DNA of 64,000 nucleotides, from positions 62,001 to 126,000 of the forward strand of contig MU404100.1 of the NCBI GenBank assembly GCA_022695795.1, read 5' to 3'. The stretch comes from Biscogniauxia marginata (taxonomy: Eukaryota > Ascomycota > Sordariomycetes > Xylariales > Xylariaceae). The position numbers and the translations under genes were made by a program. Below are positions 47,653 to 58,587 of this stretch, in pieces. Under the pieces are notes generated by a model, which was not told where the DNA came from, did not search any database, and saw only the letters and a list, made by a program, of their open reading frames with translations. Position 1 is the stretch's first letter. Each line of letters opens with the position of its first letter.

Positions 47653-48548
47653 TTAGATCGACGAAGGGAAAAGCATGATGCGGAGAGAAGCGCCGAAGGA
47701 CTTGGACGGGAGAGGGTGGGAGAAACGGGCTCGCACGACGCCGGAGTTGCCTATAGATGATATCAGCAACCAAAACCAAGACTTCATTTTTCAGAGGCGA
47801 GAATTACCATGAGGTCGAGTCACCTTGCCCCAGATCTGCAAAGAAGTCGGGATTAGAATAATTGTACGGGTCGCATAGGGAGGCCAAGCTCAATTCAGGA
47901 CCTCTCGAACCAACTTACAACGCGTATCTTAGTCCCCCCTGTTCAACAATTAGCAATTGTCAAGACTTAGAGCATGCCGAAGCTTATGGCAAAATGGGGT
48001 TTCGACATACGTATCTCCTTCTGTCCCTTGTAGACAAATGCGACCTTCTTGCCCAAGTAGAAGCTGTACAGCAATGTGTTAACCAGAGTTGCCGCGGTGA
48101 AAAGATAACACCACTACTAAAGATGAAATCCCAGGGCAGTAATTAAACGTACTTGGCAGCCGCGGTGTCGTCAACTCCCTCGATCTTCACCAGGCTCGTC
48201 CGCGGGCGCGTCGAGTGCCTCGAGCGCTGGTAGCCTAGGTGTCGGCCCCTGCTCGTGATGATCCTCTGTCAGCTATCCATTCCATGCAGGCATGCGTATT
48301 CGGGCATGTTCTCTCTCGACCGCAAATTCGAGTCGTGTTTTTTTCTTCTTCCCCCTCTTTCTTCCTCTCTGGGCGGGTTTTTGGATATTCTCTTGATTTT
48401 CGCGATCAGGGAACAAGGGGGGGTGGACGGATTACTAACTTAACATAGACTGCACGAGCAAGACAGAAGTAAATTAGCAAAATGTCCCGCAGCAGAGATG
48501 GAGGGCGTGCAATGGGAGCTTACGTCTGTGACCTGATTCAGAAGGCAT
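47653..48548 (-). CDS. rpl33: 60S ribosomal protein eL33 (RPL33/L35A)
   Basis: No long ORF is present; the gene emerges only after joining seven minus-strand exons: 48524-48548, 48440-48449, 48153-48248, 48011-48063, 47919-47938, 47808-47835 and 47653-47750. All junctions have GT/AG ends and the joined frame is exactly 110 codons (109 aa), the normal family length. The protein begins [16 protein letters not shown] and contains [41 protein letters not shown] and a C-terminal [14 protein letters not shown], all hallmarks of eL33, a structural protein of the large ribosomal subunit. Exon 2 is a 10-nt microexon. Six introns in a 330-nt coding sequence is dense even for fungal ribosomal protein genes. 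No box C/D snoRNA was seen in its introns. Confidence 0.96.
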
Positions 48549-49270
48549 CTTGACGACGTGTTGTTTCGTCTGCTGCTCTGTTAGAAGATTGGGTGTGCTG
48601 TCCGCTGGCCGGGGAAATTGTGCGATTGAGAATTGATCGGGAGGGAAATTTCTGTGGAAGCCGTTGAAAGCCCTGAACGAGGCGGGGTTCAAATTGAAAT
48701 TGCCCGTCTTTTGTAGCGAATCTGCGCATGAAGGCAGTTAATTATTTTTGAACATTAGCTCACCCGTGGTTGAGCCGAGTGGGGCTGGTGTGGCTGGTGC
48801 TAGGGTTTCTAAAAATAATACCTCCACTGGTACGTAGAGGGCCGTATTAAGGTTCACCTCATTAGGTATATGCAACATCCGGCAACAACAATAGTACGAA
48901 ATACACACACGTGGACAACACGAATTCATAACACTTACTACTAGTATTTTACATACATATCCTTCGGGGTGTATAATCAATTCTTATAATGAGATAGCCT
49001 AACCTAGGTATTGAGAGCTCTGGCCGCTGTCTGATGTCCTTGTGATCCCTACATCGTCCATCCCCCTAACTTAGGTACCTAGCATAGAGTACTACAAACG
49101 ACATAGAGCGAAGACTATAGTAATCATATAATTCATTCAACGAACGACTTAACATGTTACCTTACGCCTCTACCTAATCCCTGCTCCCTAGTATTCATCG
49201 CAGATAACGAGTGTTTCCCCTATCTCCGCGCCCAGCTTGATTTTCGCCCCATAGGCCATGCCTCTCACGA
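48549..49270. other. eL33 promoter and intergenic region
   Basis: Spans the eL33 upstream region and the 3' end of the secreted cysteine-rich protein gene. No gene is seen; short minus-strand frames just above 48548 probably lie in the eL33 leader. Confidence 0.5.
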
Positions 49271-49863
49271 CTAAGTATTGACACAGGGCTTGTCGCAATG
49301 GGCGATATGGTTGGTCTCGGGGTTATTCAAGCACTTGCCACTGCAGGCACATAAAAGCCGGACCTGGGAGGGTTGGTCGTTCAAGCAGTAGTAGACCGCC
49401 TGGGTAGCATCTGTCTTCGGCTTGCCGCTGGGACAGCGGTCTGGAAGTCCGCTGCAGTATGCCTTTGTGACGTCGCTAGGTTGGAAGTCTGGTTATGTCT
49501 CAGCGAGGAACGGCCATGTCCCACGTGCCAAGTGCTTGCTGCTCATCGGAAATAAAAAATGGGAGACTTACTGTGGCCATCGCCGGTGAGCAGGTAACCG
49601 CAGTAGGTATAGCCCTTGCCACACTTTGGGCTATTGGGTGCTGGGGAGCTGGCAGGTGCTGGAACCGAGACAGAAACAGATGGTTGTACGGGGGGAGGTG
49701 AGCTGGCTGGCGGAGGTGAGCTAGCCGGCGGAGGTTTTACAGAAGGAGGCTGCGAAGGGGGAGGGGGTGATGGGCTAGGATTCGAGACCTCGCGTGGGTT
49801 TGCCCTAGCTAGAGCCGGGCTAACTAGGAAGAGTGATTGAAGAAGTATGTGATAGATGTTCAT
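49271..49863 (-). CDS. Small secreted protein with Pro-rich spacer and 10-cysteine domain
   Basis: Two minus-strand exons (49572-49863 and 49271-49488; 83-nt intron) encode 169 aa. Residues 1-20 are a signal peptide (MNIYHILLQSLFLVSPALA). A Pro/Ser-rich spacer with PPPASSPPPASSPPP repeats follows. The C-terminal domain has ten cysteines and contains CGKGYTYCGYLL, YCSGLPDRCPSGKPKTD, LLCACSGKCLNNPE and HCDKPC. I recognise this layout from predicted secreted proteins of many plant-associated ascomycetes, where function is unknown and some are listed as effector candidates. The acceptor at 49489-49491 was chosen over a closer TAG at 49479-49481 because only it keeps the frame and the conserved FQPSDVTKAYC linkage. 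A TATA-like GGTATAA lies about 130 nt upstream. Confidence 0.88.
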
Positions 49864-49990
49864 AGTGAAGTGTCAATGACAGTTGGTCGATTTCGGCAGT
49901 GAATAATATCGTAATTGTACTTATGGATGAGGTGATAATTTGAAGGGCTTGGTGTCCCATTTGAAAGAAGTGTCTGGCCACGTTGAGCCT

Positions 49991-49997
49991 TTATACC
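49991..49997 (-). promoter_or_regulatory. TATA-like box of the secreted cysteine-rich protein gene
   Basis: GGTATAA on the minus strand (continuing as AGG) lies about 130 nt upstream of the ATG at 49863, a plausible distance for a fungal core promoter. It is a single short motif, so confidence is modest. Confidence 0.35.
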
Positions 49998-51432
49998 ATC
50001 CGTCTGTGAATCAGCCGCTACTATGACAAGTGACATATATGCCACCCATATCGACGAAACAAGAGCCTACGTTACAGCTGAGGACTCATTTTGAAGAGGG
50101 ATTTCAAGAAGCCTAGCTTGACACGTCTCCATGGGACGACTCCTTCGTGAACCGGCTCCATACCTAATATGGAAGGGAGAGGCGGTTCGTCGGTGAATTG
50201 TGTTCTCAACTCAAGTTTCTTTCTGATGTAGGACTCCTCGTCTTCCACTTACGTCCCAGAAAGGGAGCATTCGGATACCAAGAGTCACAGGAAGCCAGGA
50301 ATCACCTGGCCATGGAACCGACCTGGCTTCGATTGTGTTAGCTAAAGGGTATGAATACCTTTAGTGAAACATGGGGAACGTCCCCGCGAAGTTGAGATAA
50401 CGTGACACACGTGGATAACATGCTCTCAGGTGTAGCACCATCGAGTATTTACCCGAATGCAGCATCATCGACATGATTGTATAACAAGATCTCAGGTGGG
50501 AAGCTGCTTTCGGATTGAAAAGATTGGGCTAATGTCCTCTTCGAGACCTGTACACAGATGACGAAGCCTTCGAGTCCAGAGCCGGAGAATAACTCACTTG
50601 AATAGTACAAGCAGAAGCTCACGGCGAGAATGTCACAATGTGCCGCCTAGTGGTTCACCCGTTGATCGAGAAACTTCCTAAGCTTGGCAGAATTGTGAAA
50701 GGGGCAGCACTTGTACGCACAAGAGTACAGCACCAACTGAGAAGAGGGACTCCTATGACATGCGTTGTATAACACATTTCAGAAAAAAATGAGGAGGCAT
50801 ATCACTCAACTACAACGTGGTATTGTCTCGGAACGGGAGCTAGGAATATTCGGGGAAAAGGGGGCCAAGAACCTTAATCCCCAGGACTCGGTAGACAGCG
50901 GGTGTAGTTCATCTCAAAGTTCATCTCAAACATGGGTACGGACCTCCAGGAGATATTGCTCCTAGGCAGCTATGGCAGCTTCCCGATGTAACATTAGGTA
51001 GGCAGTTTAGGGGCAAGCCGAGGATGAAACGCAAGGAACCACGCCAGTGCGCTAGGTAACAATTTCTTATAACGCATGTTAATAGCGTCGATACGGCAAG
51101 AGCCGCCTTCGCCTTGCAGGGTAGCTTCTGCAGGTCAGGTGGGATTAGGTAGGTACCTCTGAGACATGCCAAAAATATTGCCCCGCAGTACGGCGGTCCA
51201 GTTTGAGAATTATTAGCGTAAAGAACCCCGCGGTCAAGTTGGACGGACTCTCATCCCGCATTTTCAGTACATACTACTACCACTACTATGTCCTCTTCAT
51301 GAACACAGCACACAGGATTGGGACAAACTTCTCGATATTTGTCTCGATACCCAATCCGAGCGGTCTGGTGTTCTCTTGTACCGCTTCAGCTACCAACCGC
51401 CTAAATTCGCTCCCGAATACGACGCCACCACA
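49998..51432. other. Spacer with no supported gene
   Basis: Divergent promoter region between the secreted protein gene and the porphobilinogen deaminase gene. A direct repeat agttcatctcaa occurs twice at about 50907-50930. No coding exon chain is seen. Confidence 0.5.
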
Positions 51433-52497
51433 ATGTCCACCCCGGCAACCCACCCGATAACAACGTCCACGGCGGCGGCGCCGTCCAAGCCCACCGTGCG
51501 CATCGGGACGCGCAAGTCGGCGCTGGCGCTGAAGCAGGCGAACTACGTGATGGCGGCGCTGCAGAAGCTGCACCCGGCCGTCGACTTCGAGATCCGCGGC
51601 ATGCAGTCGCTGGGGGACATCGACAAGATCACGGCGCTGTACAAGATGGGCGGCAAGGGCATCTGGACCAACGAGCTCGAGGCCGGGCTCGTCGCCGGCG
51701 AGCTCGACTTCATCGTGCACTCGCTTAAGGACATGCCGACGGTCCTGCCCGCGGGCTGCGTGCTCGCCTGCGTGACGCCGCGCGAGGACCCGCGCGACGT
51801 CGTCGTCGTCAAGGAGAGCCTGCGGGGCCGGTACCGGAGCCTCGCCGACCTGCCCGACGGCGCCGTCGTCGGCACCAGCAGCGTGCGCCGCATGGCGCAG
51901 ATCCGGAGGCGCTACCCGAACCTGCGGTTCAAGGACATGCGGGGCAACATCGACACGAGGCTCAAGAAGCTCGACGCCGAGGACGGCGAGTACTCGGTTC
52001 TCATCCTCGCCGCGGCGGGGCTGCTGCGGATGGGCCAGGACGCCCGCATCTCGCAGTACTTGGAGAGCCGCACTGAAGGCGGCGGCATGCTGCATGCCGT
52101 AGGTCAGGGCGGCCTCGGCATCGAGGCTCGGGCGGACGACAAAGCGATTCTAGACCTTTTAAAGCCGTTTGAGGACAGAGAAGCCATGCTCGCCTGCGAG
52201 GCGGAGAGGAGCGTCATGCGCACGCTCGAAGGCGGCTGCAGTATTCCCATCGGCGTTGAGACGGTCTGGGTGGAAGGGGAAAAGCTCCGTCTGACGGCTA
52301 CGGTCGTCAATGTCGAGGGGACAGAAGCTGTCGACGGCGAGGGCGTCGAGGTAATCAAGAGCCGCGAAGAAGCTGTCGAGTTCGGCAATCGAATAGCGAA
52401 GCAGCTCGCCGACAACGGAGCACAGAAGATCCTCGACGAAATCAATGCAGAGCGAGAGGCAAATCAAACCGAGTCCAACCCCTGGGTCCCGGCGTAG
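51433..52497 (+). CDS. hem3: Porphobilinogen deaminase (hydroxymethylbilane synthase)
   Basis: A single exon encodes 354 aa. The enzyme condenses four porphobilinogen units into hydroxymethylbilane, the third step of haem synthesis. Family landmarks are VRIGTRKSALAL at the start, HSLKDMPT (substrate-binding region), GTSSVRR, RGNIDTRLKKLD, and LEGGCSIPIGV, where Cys269 carries the dipyrromethane cofactor. Length matches fungal Hem3. The ATG at 51433 was chosen because the in-frame extension upstream lacks any ATG. The first two thirds are very GC-rich, and composition becomes more moderate after about 52080, still in frame and conserved, so it is a compositional step rather than a fusion. It converges on the glycine cleavage H gene. 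Confidence 0.97.
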   Translation: MSTPATHPITTSTAAAPSKPTVRIGTRKSALALKQANYVMAALQKLHPAVDFEIRGMQSLGDIDKITALYKMGGKGIWTNELEAGLVAGELDFIVHSLKDMPTVLPAGCVLACVTPREDPRDVVVVKESLRGRYRSLADLPDGAVVGTSSVRRMAQIRRRYPNLRFKDMRGNIDTRLKKLDAEDGEYSVLILAAAGLLRMGQDARISQYLESRTEGGGMLHAVGQGGLGIEARADDKAILDLLKPFEDREAMLACEAERSVMRTLEGGCSIPIGVETVWVEGEKLRLTATVVNVEGTEAVDGEGVEVIKSREEAVEFGNRIAKQLADNGAQKILDEINAEREANQTESNPWVPA

Positions 52498-52931
52498 TAG
52501 GAACCCCCATAACTTGGGGAAAGGGGGCTGTAATTGATCAAAATCTGCTGCATTTAAAAAGTTCACAAGACTTGACTGCCCATATTCGCTGTAGATATTC
52601 GCGCAGCTTTTGTTGCAATGTATTAAAAAAAAATACCCGCACAAATGTATGATACAAGGTTGAGCCCGTCTCTTTCTTCGTGCTGTTGAAATAGTATGGG
52701 TGAATCCCCCTAGCCATGCCTGTGTTGGCACCAGTTTCGCCAACTTAATGTATCATCCATCATCATGAATATATACGGACCCCCCTCCGTCATGATGATC
52801 TCTCCTATGCCGTATCGCATTTGGGACTACAATCCAATCCCCAAGGTCGTCGACTGAATAACAACCCCCCTTTTACCCTCTTACATGGCGCCGCTGCCCC
52901 CGGTCCCGTCACCTAAGCACAACTAGTATGC
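52498..52931. other. Intergenic between convergent hem3 and gcvH, with a hairpin
   Basis: No gene. It holds the interrupted inverted repeat at 52759-52799 and the presumed poly(A) regions of both genes. Confidence 0.6.
52759..52799. terminator. Interrupted hairpin between convergent genes
   Basis: A 10-nt arm (atcatcatga, 52759-52768), a 7-nt ATATATA bulge, and a 4-nt arm (cgga) face tccg and tcatgatgat across a six-C loop. The position between two converging genes suggests an mRNA 3'-end structure, but fungi do not depend on hairpin terminators, so the role is open. Confidence 0.35.
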
Positions 52932-53695
52932 CTAGTGTTCCCCGCCGGTGAAGGTGCTGTACTCCTCGGCGCTCATCAGGCTCTCGAGTTCCTTGACGCC
53001 CTGGGGGCCGACCTGGACCTTGGCGATCCAGCCGCCGCCGTGCGAGTCGTCCTCGGGCACCTGGTTGATGGTCCCCGGCTTCTCCTCGAGCAGGCGGTTG
53101 ACGGCGGTGATGGTGCACGAGATCGGGGAGTTGATGTCGGCGGCGCTCTTGACCGACTCGACGGCGCCGATGGCGTCGCCCGCCTCCACCCCCTTCCCTT
53201 CCTCCGGGAGCTCCACGTACACCACGTCGCCGAGCTCCTCGGCCGCGTACGCCGATATCCCGATCACGCCCGCCGTCTGGTCCGCGTTCAGGTCGATCCA
53301 CTCGTGGTCTTTGGTGTACTTGCGGATGTCTCCTATAAGAGGGGGTGGAAATGAATTCGGGTTAGTATTGCTCTTCTTCTTCTACTTCTATTTTATTTAT
53401 TTATTAATACTCCTTTGGCCGTACTGTCTATGTCGGGTCTTATTTAAACAAGCCATTTGGGTGATAAAATTTAGATCTTTTTGGGGCTGGGCGACATCGG
53501 AGCTTGAGATAAGACGGCTAGCTGGTGAAGGTGAGTGAAGCTTTGCTTACTTATCGGAGAGGTAGAGAATGCCCGGACGAAGGTGGGCTGCTGCCAATTG
53601 GATGACTGCACGCAAGTGTTGGCTTGCGCGATTCTTCTCGACAGTATCGACGGGCGCGCTGCCGCCACCCGTACACTCCTTGCAATTGATGCCAT
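52932..53695 (-). CDS. gcvH: Glycine cleavage system H protein, mitochondrial
   Basis: Two minus-strand exons (53551-53695 and 52932-53332; 218-nt intron) encode 181 aa. The H protein carries the lipoyl arm that shuttles the aminomethyl group between the P, T and L proteins of the mitochondrial glycine cleavage complex. Residues 1-48 form a basic presequence ending near RAFSTSP. The mature part has RKYTKDHEWI, GVIGISAYAAEELGDVVYVELPE split by no intron, and GAVESVKSAAD, where Lys110 is the lipoylation site. The C-terminal SAEEYSTF stretch is typical. The presequence and mature domain are separated exactly by the intron, a common arrangement for organellar targeting exons. It faces hem3 tail to tail. 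Confidence 0.96.
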
Positions 53696-55902
53696 GACGG
53701 GATAGTAAGTAGAGGGGGTATATGAGACAAGAGTAAAAAAAAAGGGTGGGTGAAAGTGGGTGGGAATTCTAGGATGGGATGTTATGTAGGTGAGTCGATG
53801 CTTGCTCTGGTTGGAAGCTCTCTCGTTTTCTTTTTTTCTTTTCTTTTTTTTCTTTTTTCGCTCTCTTCTGTCCCTCCTTAGAGTACAGATGATGGTACGA
53901 CTTCTCTGATAGCAAGCCGAAAACGATTCGATAAGAGATTCACACTGTGAATTCCCACCAAGCTATCGCTATAAAATACAGTACATATATTCAAATCTTA
54001 CGGTACCGGCAAAGCTCTCATTTCAGCCAATTGCAGCTCTTGAAGTCAGCCCCGCGTACGGTAGAGAACAACAAGCTCCCGTCACGACTACCTGGTATTT
54101 ATCTATCAACCCATTTTGGTGAATTTTATGAGAGATCCGTTGAACCACAACAACGGGCATTTTAAAATTATTCCTAGTTCAAACTTAATTGAATCTCAAT
54201 AGTAGAATTATTCAGGTTGGGAACCCTTATGATTAAGCTACAACACGAAAGAATATACTGACTGCTAGAGTTACTTACTCTGCTCCCTTACCTCGTTAAA
54301 GGGTAGAGATCTCATAGTTCAACCCGAATTAACATTATTGGGTTAAGAGACTAATGTATGTAATTACCTACGGAAACTGCCCCTCCTTGTTTATCACTAG
54401 TACTACCAAATTATCTCCCGACCGACTAGGTCCGGAAAACAAAGTTTGTTTTCCTGTCAACACCACATATGTATGCATGTAGCAATTACAGGGATATCTG
54501 TTTAATGACAAGCAACAACGATACCTCACCTAGAGTTTTTTGAGCTGCACGTCACCGCAGTGAGTGTTGTCAAATGGCTTAGGTACCTAGCCACCCACCT
54601 ACATACATAAAGTGCGTACATTATAGTGGATAGCTACATATTAGTCCGTCTCCAGTACATGTGTAATCTGTACATACCAGGTACCTAAGTTAGTGCCGTT
54701 CCCCCCTCGTGGGCTGGTTAAGTACATACAGGTAAGGTGCATCATTTACTACATACATGTACATATTATTGTCTACAGGAGGGAGTAAGCCTCAACATTC
54801 GCGTGTCGTGTTTGCGAGAGGGGGAAGTCGCCGTCTCGAAGCACCAGCACCAGTGATTTTATTCGTTACTCAGCACTTTGGCGCCATTTTAAGCATTCTG
54901 ACTTGGCACCTCTGGCAACGACGAGACGTGGCCTGCGAATAAAATAACACCTCAGCCGACTTCAAACCTACTCGATTGTCGGGCCCCCTCTTCGGTCTCC
55001 CTCCAACCCACCTTATAACAAACCAACTAACAGACCAACCTACCGTCCTGCCAGTGTCTGTGATCTCTACTGCAAATCGCATACAGATCGCACGCACATA
55101 GGCTTCGAAGAGAGCCAAGTCCCCAGTTCGCCCGTGCGATCGATTTACATTGCACAGCTCCAGGACCCTTGCGAGGTGCATCACCGAACCTGGGGGCGAG
55201 CGACCTCGCATCTCCACCGAGACGACTCCCACCTCTGCCACTGTAACCGTGCTTGCTGCGGAGCTCACTACCTTTACTGGTTCCAGCCGGTGGGTCGCTT
55301 TCATCACTTCCACTCTCTTCAACGGGATTCCGCATTACAATCACATTTTCCACACGGCCTCGTTCACTCATTTTATTTTCCTTCATTTCTTCCCCAGGTG
55401 CGCACAGAAGTCCCCGGCCGTCTCTCATCAGGTTAGGCACCATCCCGCCGCCACCACATCCAATCCCACCCCGCCTTGGGCTCTGCTCCCCTCTCCCCGA
55501 TATCCTAGCCATTGCCTCGTTGTGTCTCGGGAGAAAAGGCCTGCGAGGAGGGAAGAATCTCAGCTTACGGGCTACTACTCGAGCTGGGGAAGACCCCGTC
55601 AAGATCATCACCAATCGACAACTGTCGTGGAGACTGACGTAGAACACACAGTCTAGATTGAGCACCCGGCATTCCTCGCCCTTCGCCGAAAGCCTCCATC
55701 GCCCCATTTCAATCCCCATTCCATGAAGCTACATACCGCCCTAATTTGAGACCCTCTCCTTCCATTTGGCCTTCGATATTTCTCCAACGCATCACGGCCG
55801 TCTGTCTGCTGGGTCTTCCCGATCTCTCGCTCCCGACTCGTCAAACTGGATTCGTCAACTTTCCCTGCGGGGTCCTCGGGCCAATTCCACGACGCCTTGG
55901 AC
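53696..55902. other. Spacer and long 5' leader region of spg1
   Basis: No supported gene. A T/C-rich run lies near 53822-53860. From about 55000 to 55900 the sequence is balanced and carries overlapping frames on both strands that probably reflect a long spg1 leader rather than protein genes. Confidence 0.5.
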
Positions 55903-56946
55903 ATGATGGAGCACGATCCGGCTTTTGCGACTGCGCCTGGACCCCACAACGGCATCGACGATATGTTGGGCGGCATAGAGGGTTCCCCAACTCTAGCGTC
56001 GGGCCAAAATGGCCACGAAACCTATCATCACCACCACTCGCAGTCGTTCGACCAGGAGATACCCCTTAACGAAAACCCGGACGATATGGATACTACTGCT
56101 CAATACGACACCCCTCCCGTTACCGCCCAGCCGCAATCGATATCAAGGCCCCCGTCGGCCCTCGACGGCGCTGCCGGCGAGAGACATGCCTCCAACGGCG
56201 ACCGAGGCAGCAATGGTGCTGACTACAACAACACGCGCAACCAGGTCGTCATCAAGGTCGGCATGGTGGGGGATGCGCAGATCGGCAAGACATCTCTGAT
56301 GGTAAAGTACGTTGAAGGCAGCTGGGACGAGGATTATATCCAGACGTTGGGCGTCAACTTCATGGAGAAGACCATCAGCATACGCAACACCGAGATCACA
56401 TTCAGCATCTGGGATCTGGGCGGCCAGAGAGAATTTGTCAACATGCTGCCCCTGGTTTGCAACGATGCAGTAGCCATCCTCTTCATGTTTGATTTGACGA
56501 GGAAGAGCACACTGAATAGTATCAAGGAGTGGTACCGCCAGGGACGGGGTTTCAACAAGACGGCAATTCCGATATTAGTCGGGACCAAGTATGACCACTT
56601 CGTCAACTTCCCACGCGAGGATCAAGAGGAGATTTCAAACCAGGTACGTTGGGCGTGCATTATCCTCGTCTCCTAAGCGGCTCGAGCTATGCTGACCTTC
56701 CCCCACAGGCAAGACGGTTCGCCAAGGCCATGCGGGCTGCCTTGATATTCAGCAGCACCAGCCACAGCATTAATGTCCAGAAGGTAAGGCTATACTACAT
56801 CCCAGCCCATCGCTTGTTTGAGTGCACGGACTAATTGCGGGTACCAGATCTTCAAGATCGTCCTGTCGAAGGCGTTTGATCTCAAGTGCACGATACCTGA
56901 GATTGAAAACATCGGCGAGCCCCTCCTACTCTACCAGTCCTGCTAA
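55903..56946 (+). CDS. spg1: Septation GTPase Spg1/Tem1
   Basis: Three exons (55903-56643, 56709-56783, 56848-56946) encode 304 aa. Spg1 is the Ras-like GTPase at the spindle pole body that triggers the septation initiation network. About 110 disordered residues (His-rich patch, Gln, Pro) precede the G domain. G-box motifs are [10 protein letters not shown], the switch I region TLGVNF, WDLGGQ, GTKYD (the Thr-Lys-x-Asp variant typical of Spg1/Tem1) and FSSTSHSIN. The C-terminus [11 protein letters not shown] matches orthologs and lacks a CAAX box, as expected since Spg1 is not prenylated. The first of two adjacent ATGs was taken as start; an in-frame TTG six bases upstream is not a start. Introns are 65 and 64 nt. 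Confidence 0.96.
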
Positions 56947-58587
56947 TTCCAGGGCTATACCAAGACGCTGGAAATTCAGGAACACACAATCGCCAGTCTC
57001 TTGGGAGCCTCCCTATTGTTGGAACGCAACGTGTCCATCATACGTGCAGGGATAATTACCTACCTCTCACGTATCGTACGCTTTGAACGGTCGTCACGAC
57101 ACCTACGTTCGATAACTGTCGGACTTTTGGAGTAATGGGAAATCTACATCCGCCAAACCGCTGCAGCAATTTACTCTCTCTGGACCCCTCTCGGCCTCGA
57201 AATCTCTACTTATTTTTACCTTTCTCAGCCAACCTGGATGCTTAATATCCTACATCCCATGGTCCTTTTCTCCACAAGTCGGGTGCCATAGGCCACCCAA
57301 CCTACCAAGAATAACAAACCTCCTCCCCTTTGTTAAACCATTGCCGAGGGGACACGATCTCTTTGGGCAATTACAAGCCTTTTTTTTTCTGCATCAGGAA
57401 GAATGGAAACTTCCCTACTTGGCATTTCACTGGGCGGCGAACAACGGACGTTTTGGCGTCGGAATGAAAGAGAGAGCACCAGAACACCAGATCGGCACCA
57501 TACTATATACTGCGCTCTTTCTACTTTTTTTGTGCTTGTTTCGAATTTTATTTCCTTCTCAGCAGCTCGGGATCATACGAAAGATATGAGACCTGTCTGT
57601 ATCCGGAGGATCCATTCTGCTTCTTTTCAAAAGTGTAATAACTAACTGTCTGACAACAATAACATCTACAACACACCCCATTCCTATTCGTCGTTGTATT
57701 TCTTCCCGACCGACGAGATTGCGGAGAGAAAGAGAGAGAACCAGCGGAGCTAGCTAGCTGGCCAAAGGATTGGAGATAGACGATGGAGAAAAGAGAAGAG
57801 ACGAGACGAGGTGGAAGGCATGAGATGGAGAGACAAGAACGGGCACTGACACGGCGATACTACTACGGTATGTAGGTAGACAGAATACAAGAAAGAAAGA
57901 AGAAAAAAATCAAGATTGATGATGGAGGAAGTAAGAGCATGGCGATGACCACGAAGGGGGTTATTTTTTCTTCTTCTTCTTCTGCAACAAAATGGGATTT
58001 CACATTAAATCCTTTTGATATGCTTGGAAAGGTCTATTATGAATATCTTCCCCTATAAATATTAAGTGCTATTATATTTGCATGAGGTTAAAAGGGGGGG
58101 AGGGGACAGGGATTCTTCCGTCTGATGATCATAAAATGAGTTGAGGCTCCTTTTTTTTCCCCCATAACCATACCTATATATACATACATATGTATCCTTG
58201 CACACGGACACGAAACTACCTAGCCAGGGAATATACCACTTAACTAGCTCCATATGGGGAGTTTCTTGGTCCCGTTATAAATCCGCGCCTTCCCCGGATT
58301 ATAAGAGGCCTTCCCGGCCAACTCCTTTTTTCTTTCAAGTTCCTTTTTCCCTTCAATCTTCCTCAACTCGGGTAACTGAGTCCTCCCCCCCCCCTCCCTG
58401 GTCTCCGTATCCGATTAAACCCAGCCGCAACCGACCGACCCCCCTTACCCCCAATCGTCTTTCTTAAATCTAGGTTGTCTAGCCAACAACAATCCGTTGA
58501 GCGCGACTGAGCCGGCTCGCATACATTAGGTGTTTTTATGAGCGAATTAATATCGATGCGTGGGGATTAGCCTGAGGAGGGGGAGGA
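56947..58587. other. Spacer with no supported gene
   Basis: 3' region of spg1 and of the small mitochondrial protein gene, which converge. Purine-rich runs lie near 57725-57910. No other exon chain is seen. Confidence 0.55.

Noticed and set aside
55027..55719. 230-codon minus-strand frame before spg1
   Set aside because: Low-complexity Arg/Gly-rich translation opposite the presumed spg1 leader; no splice or family support.
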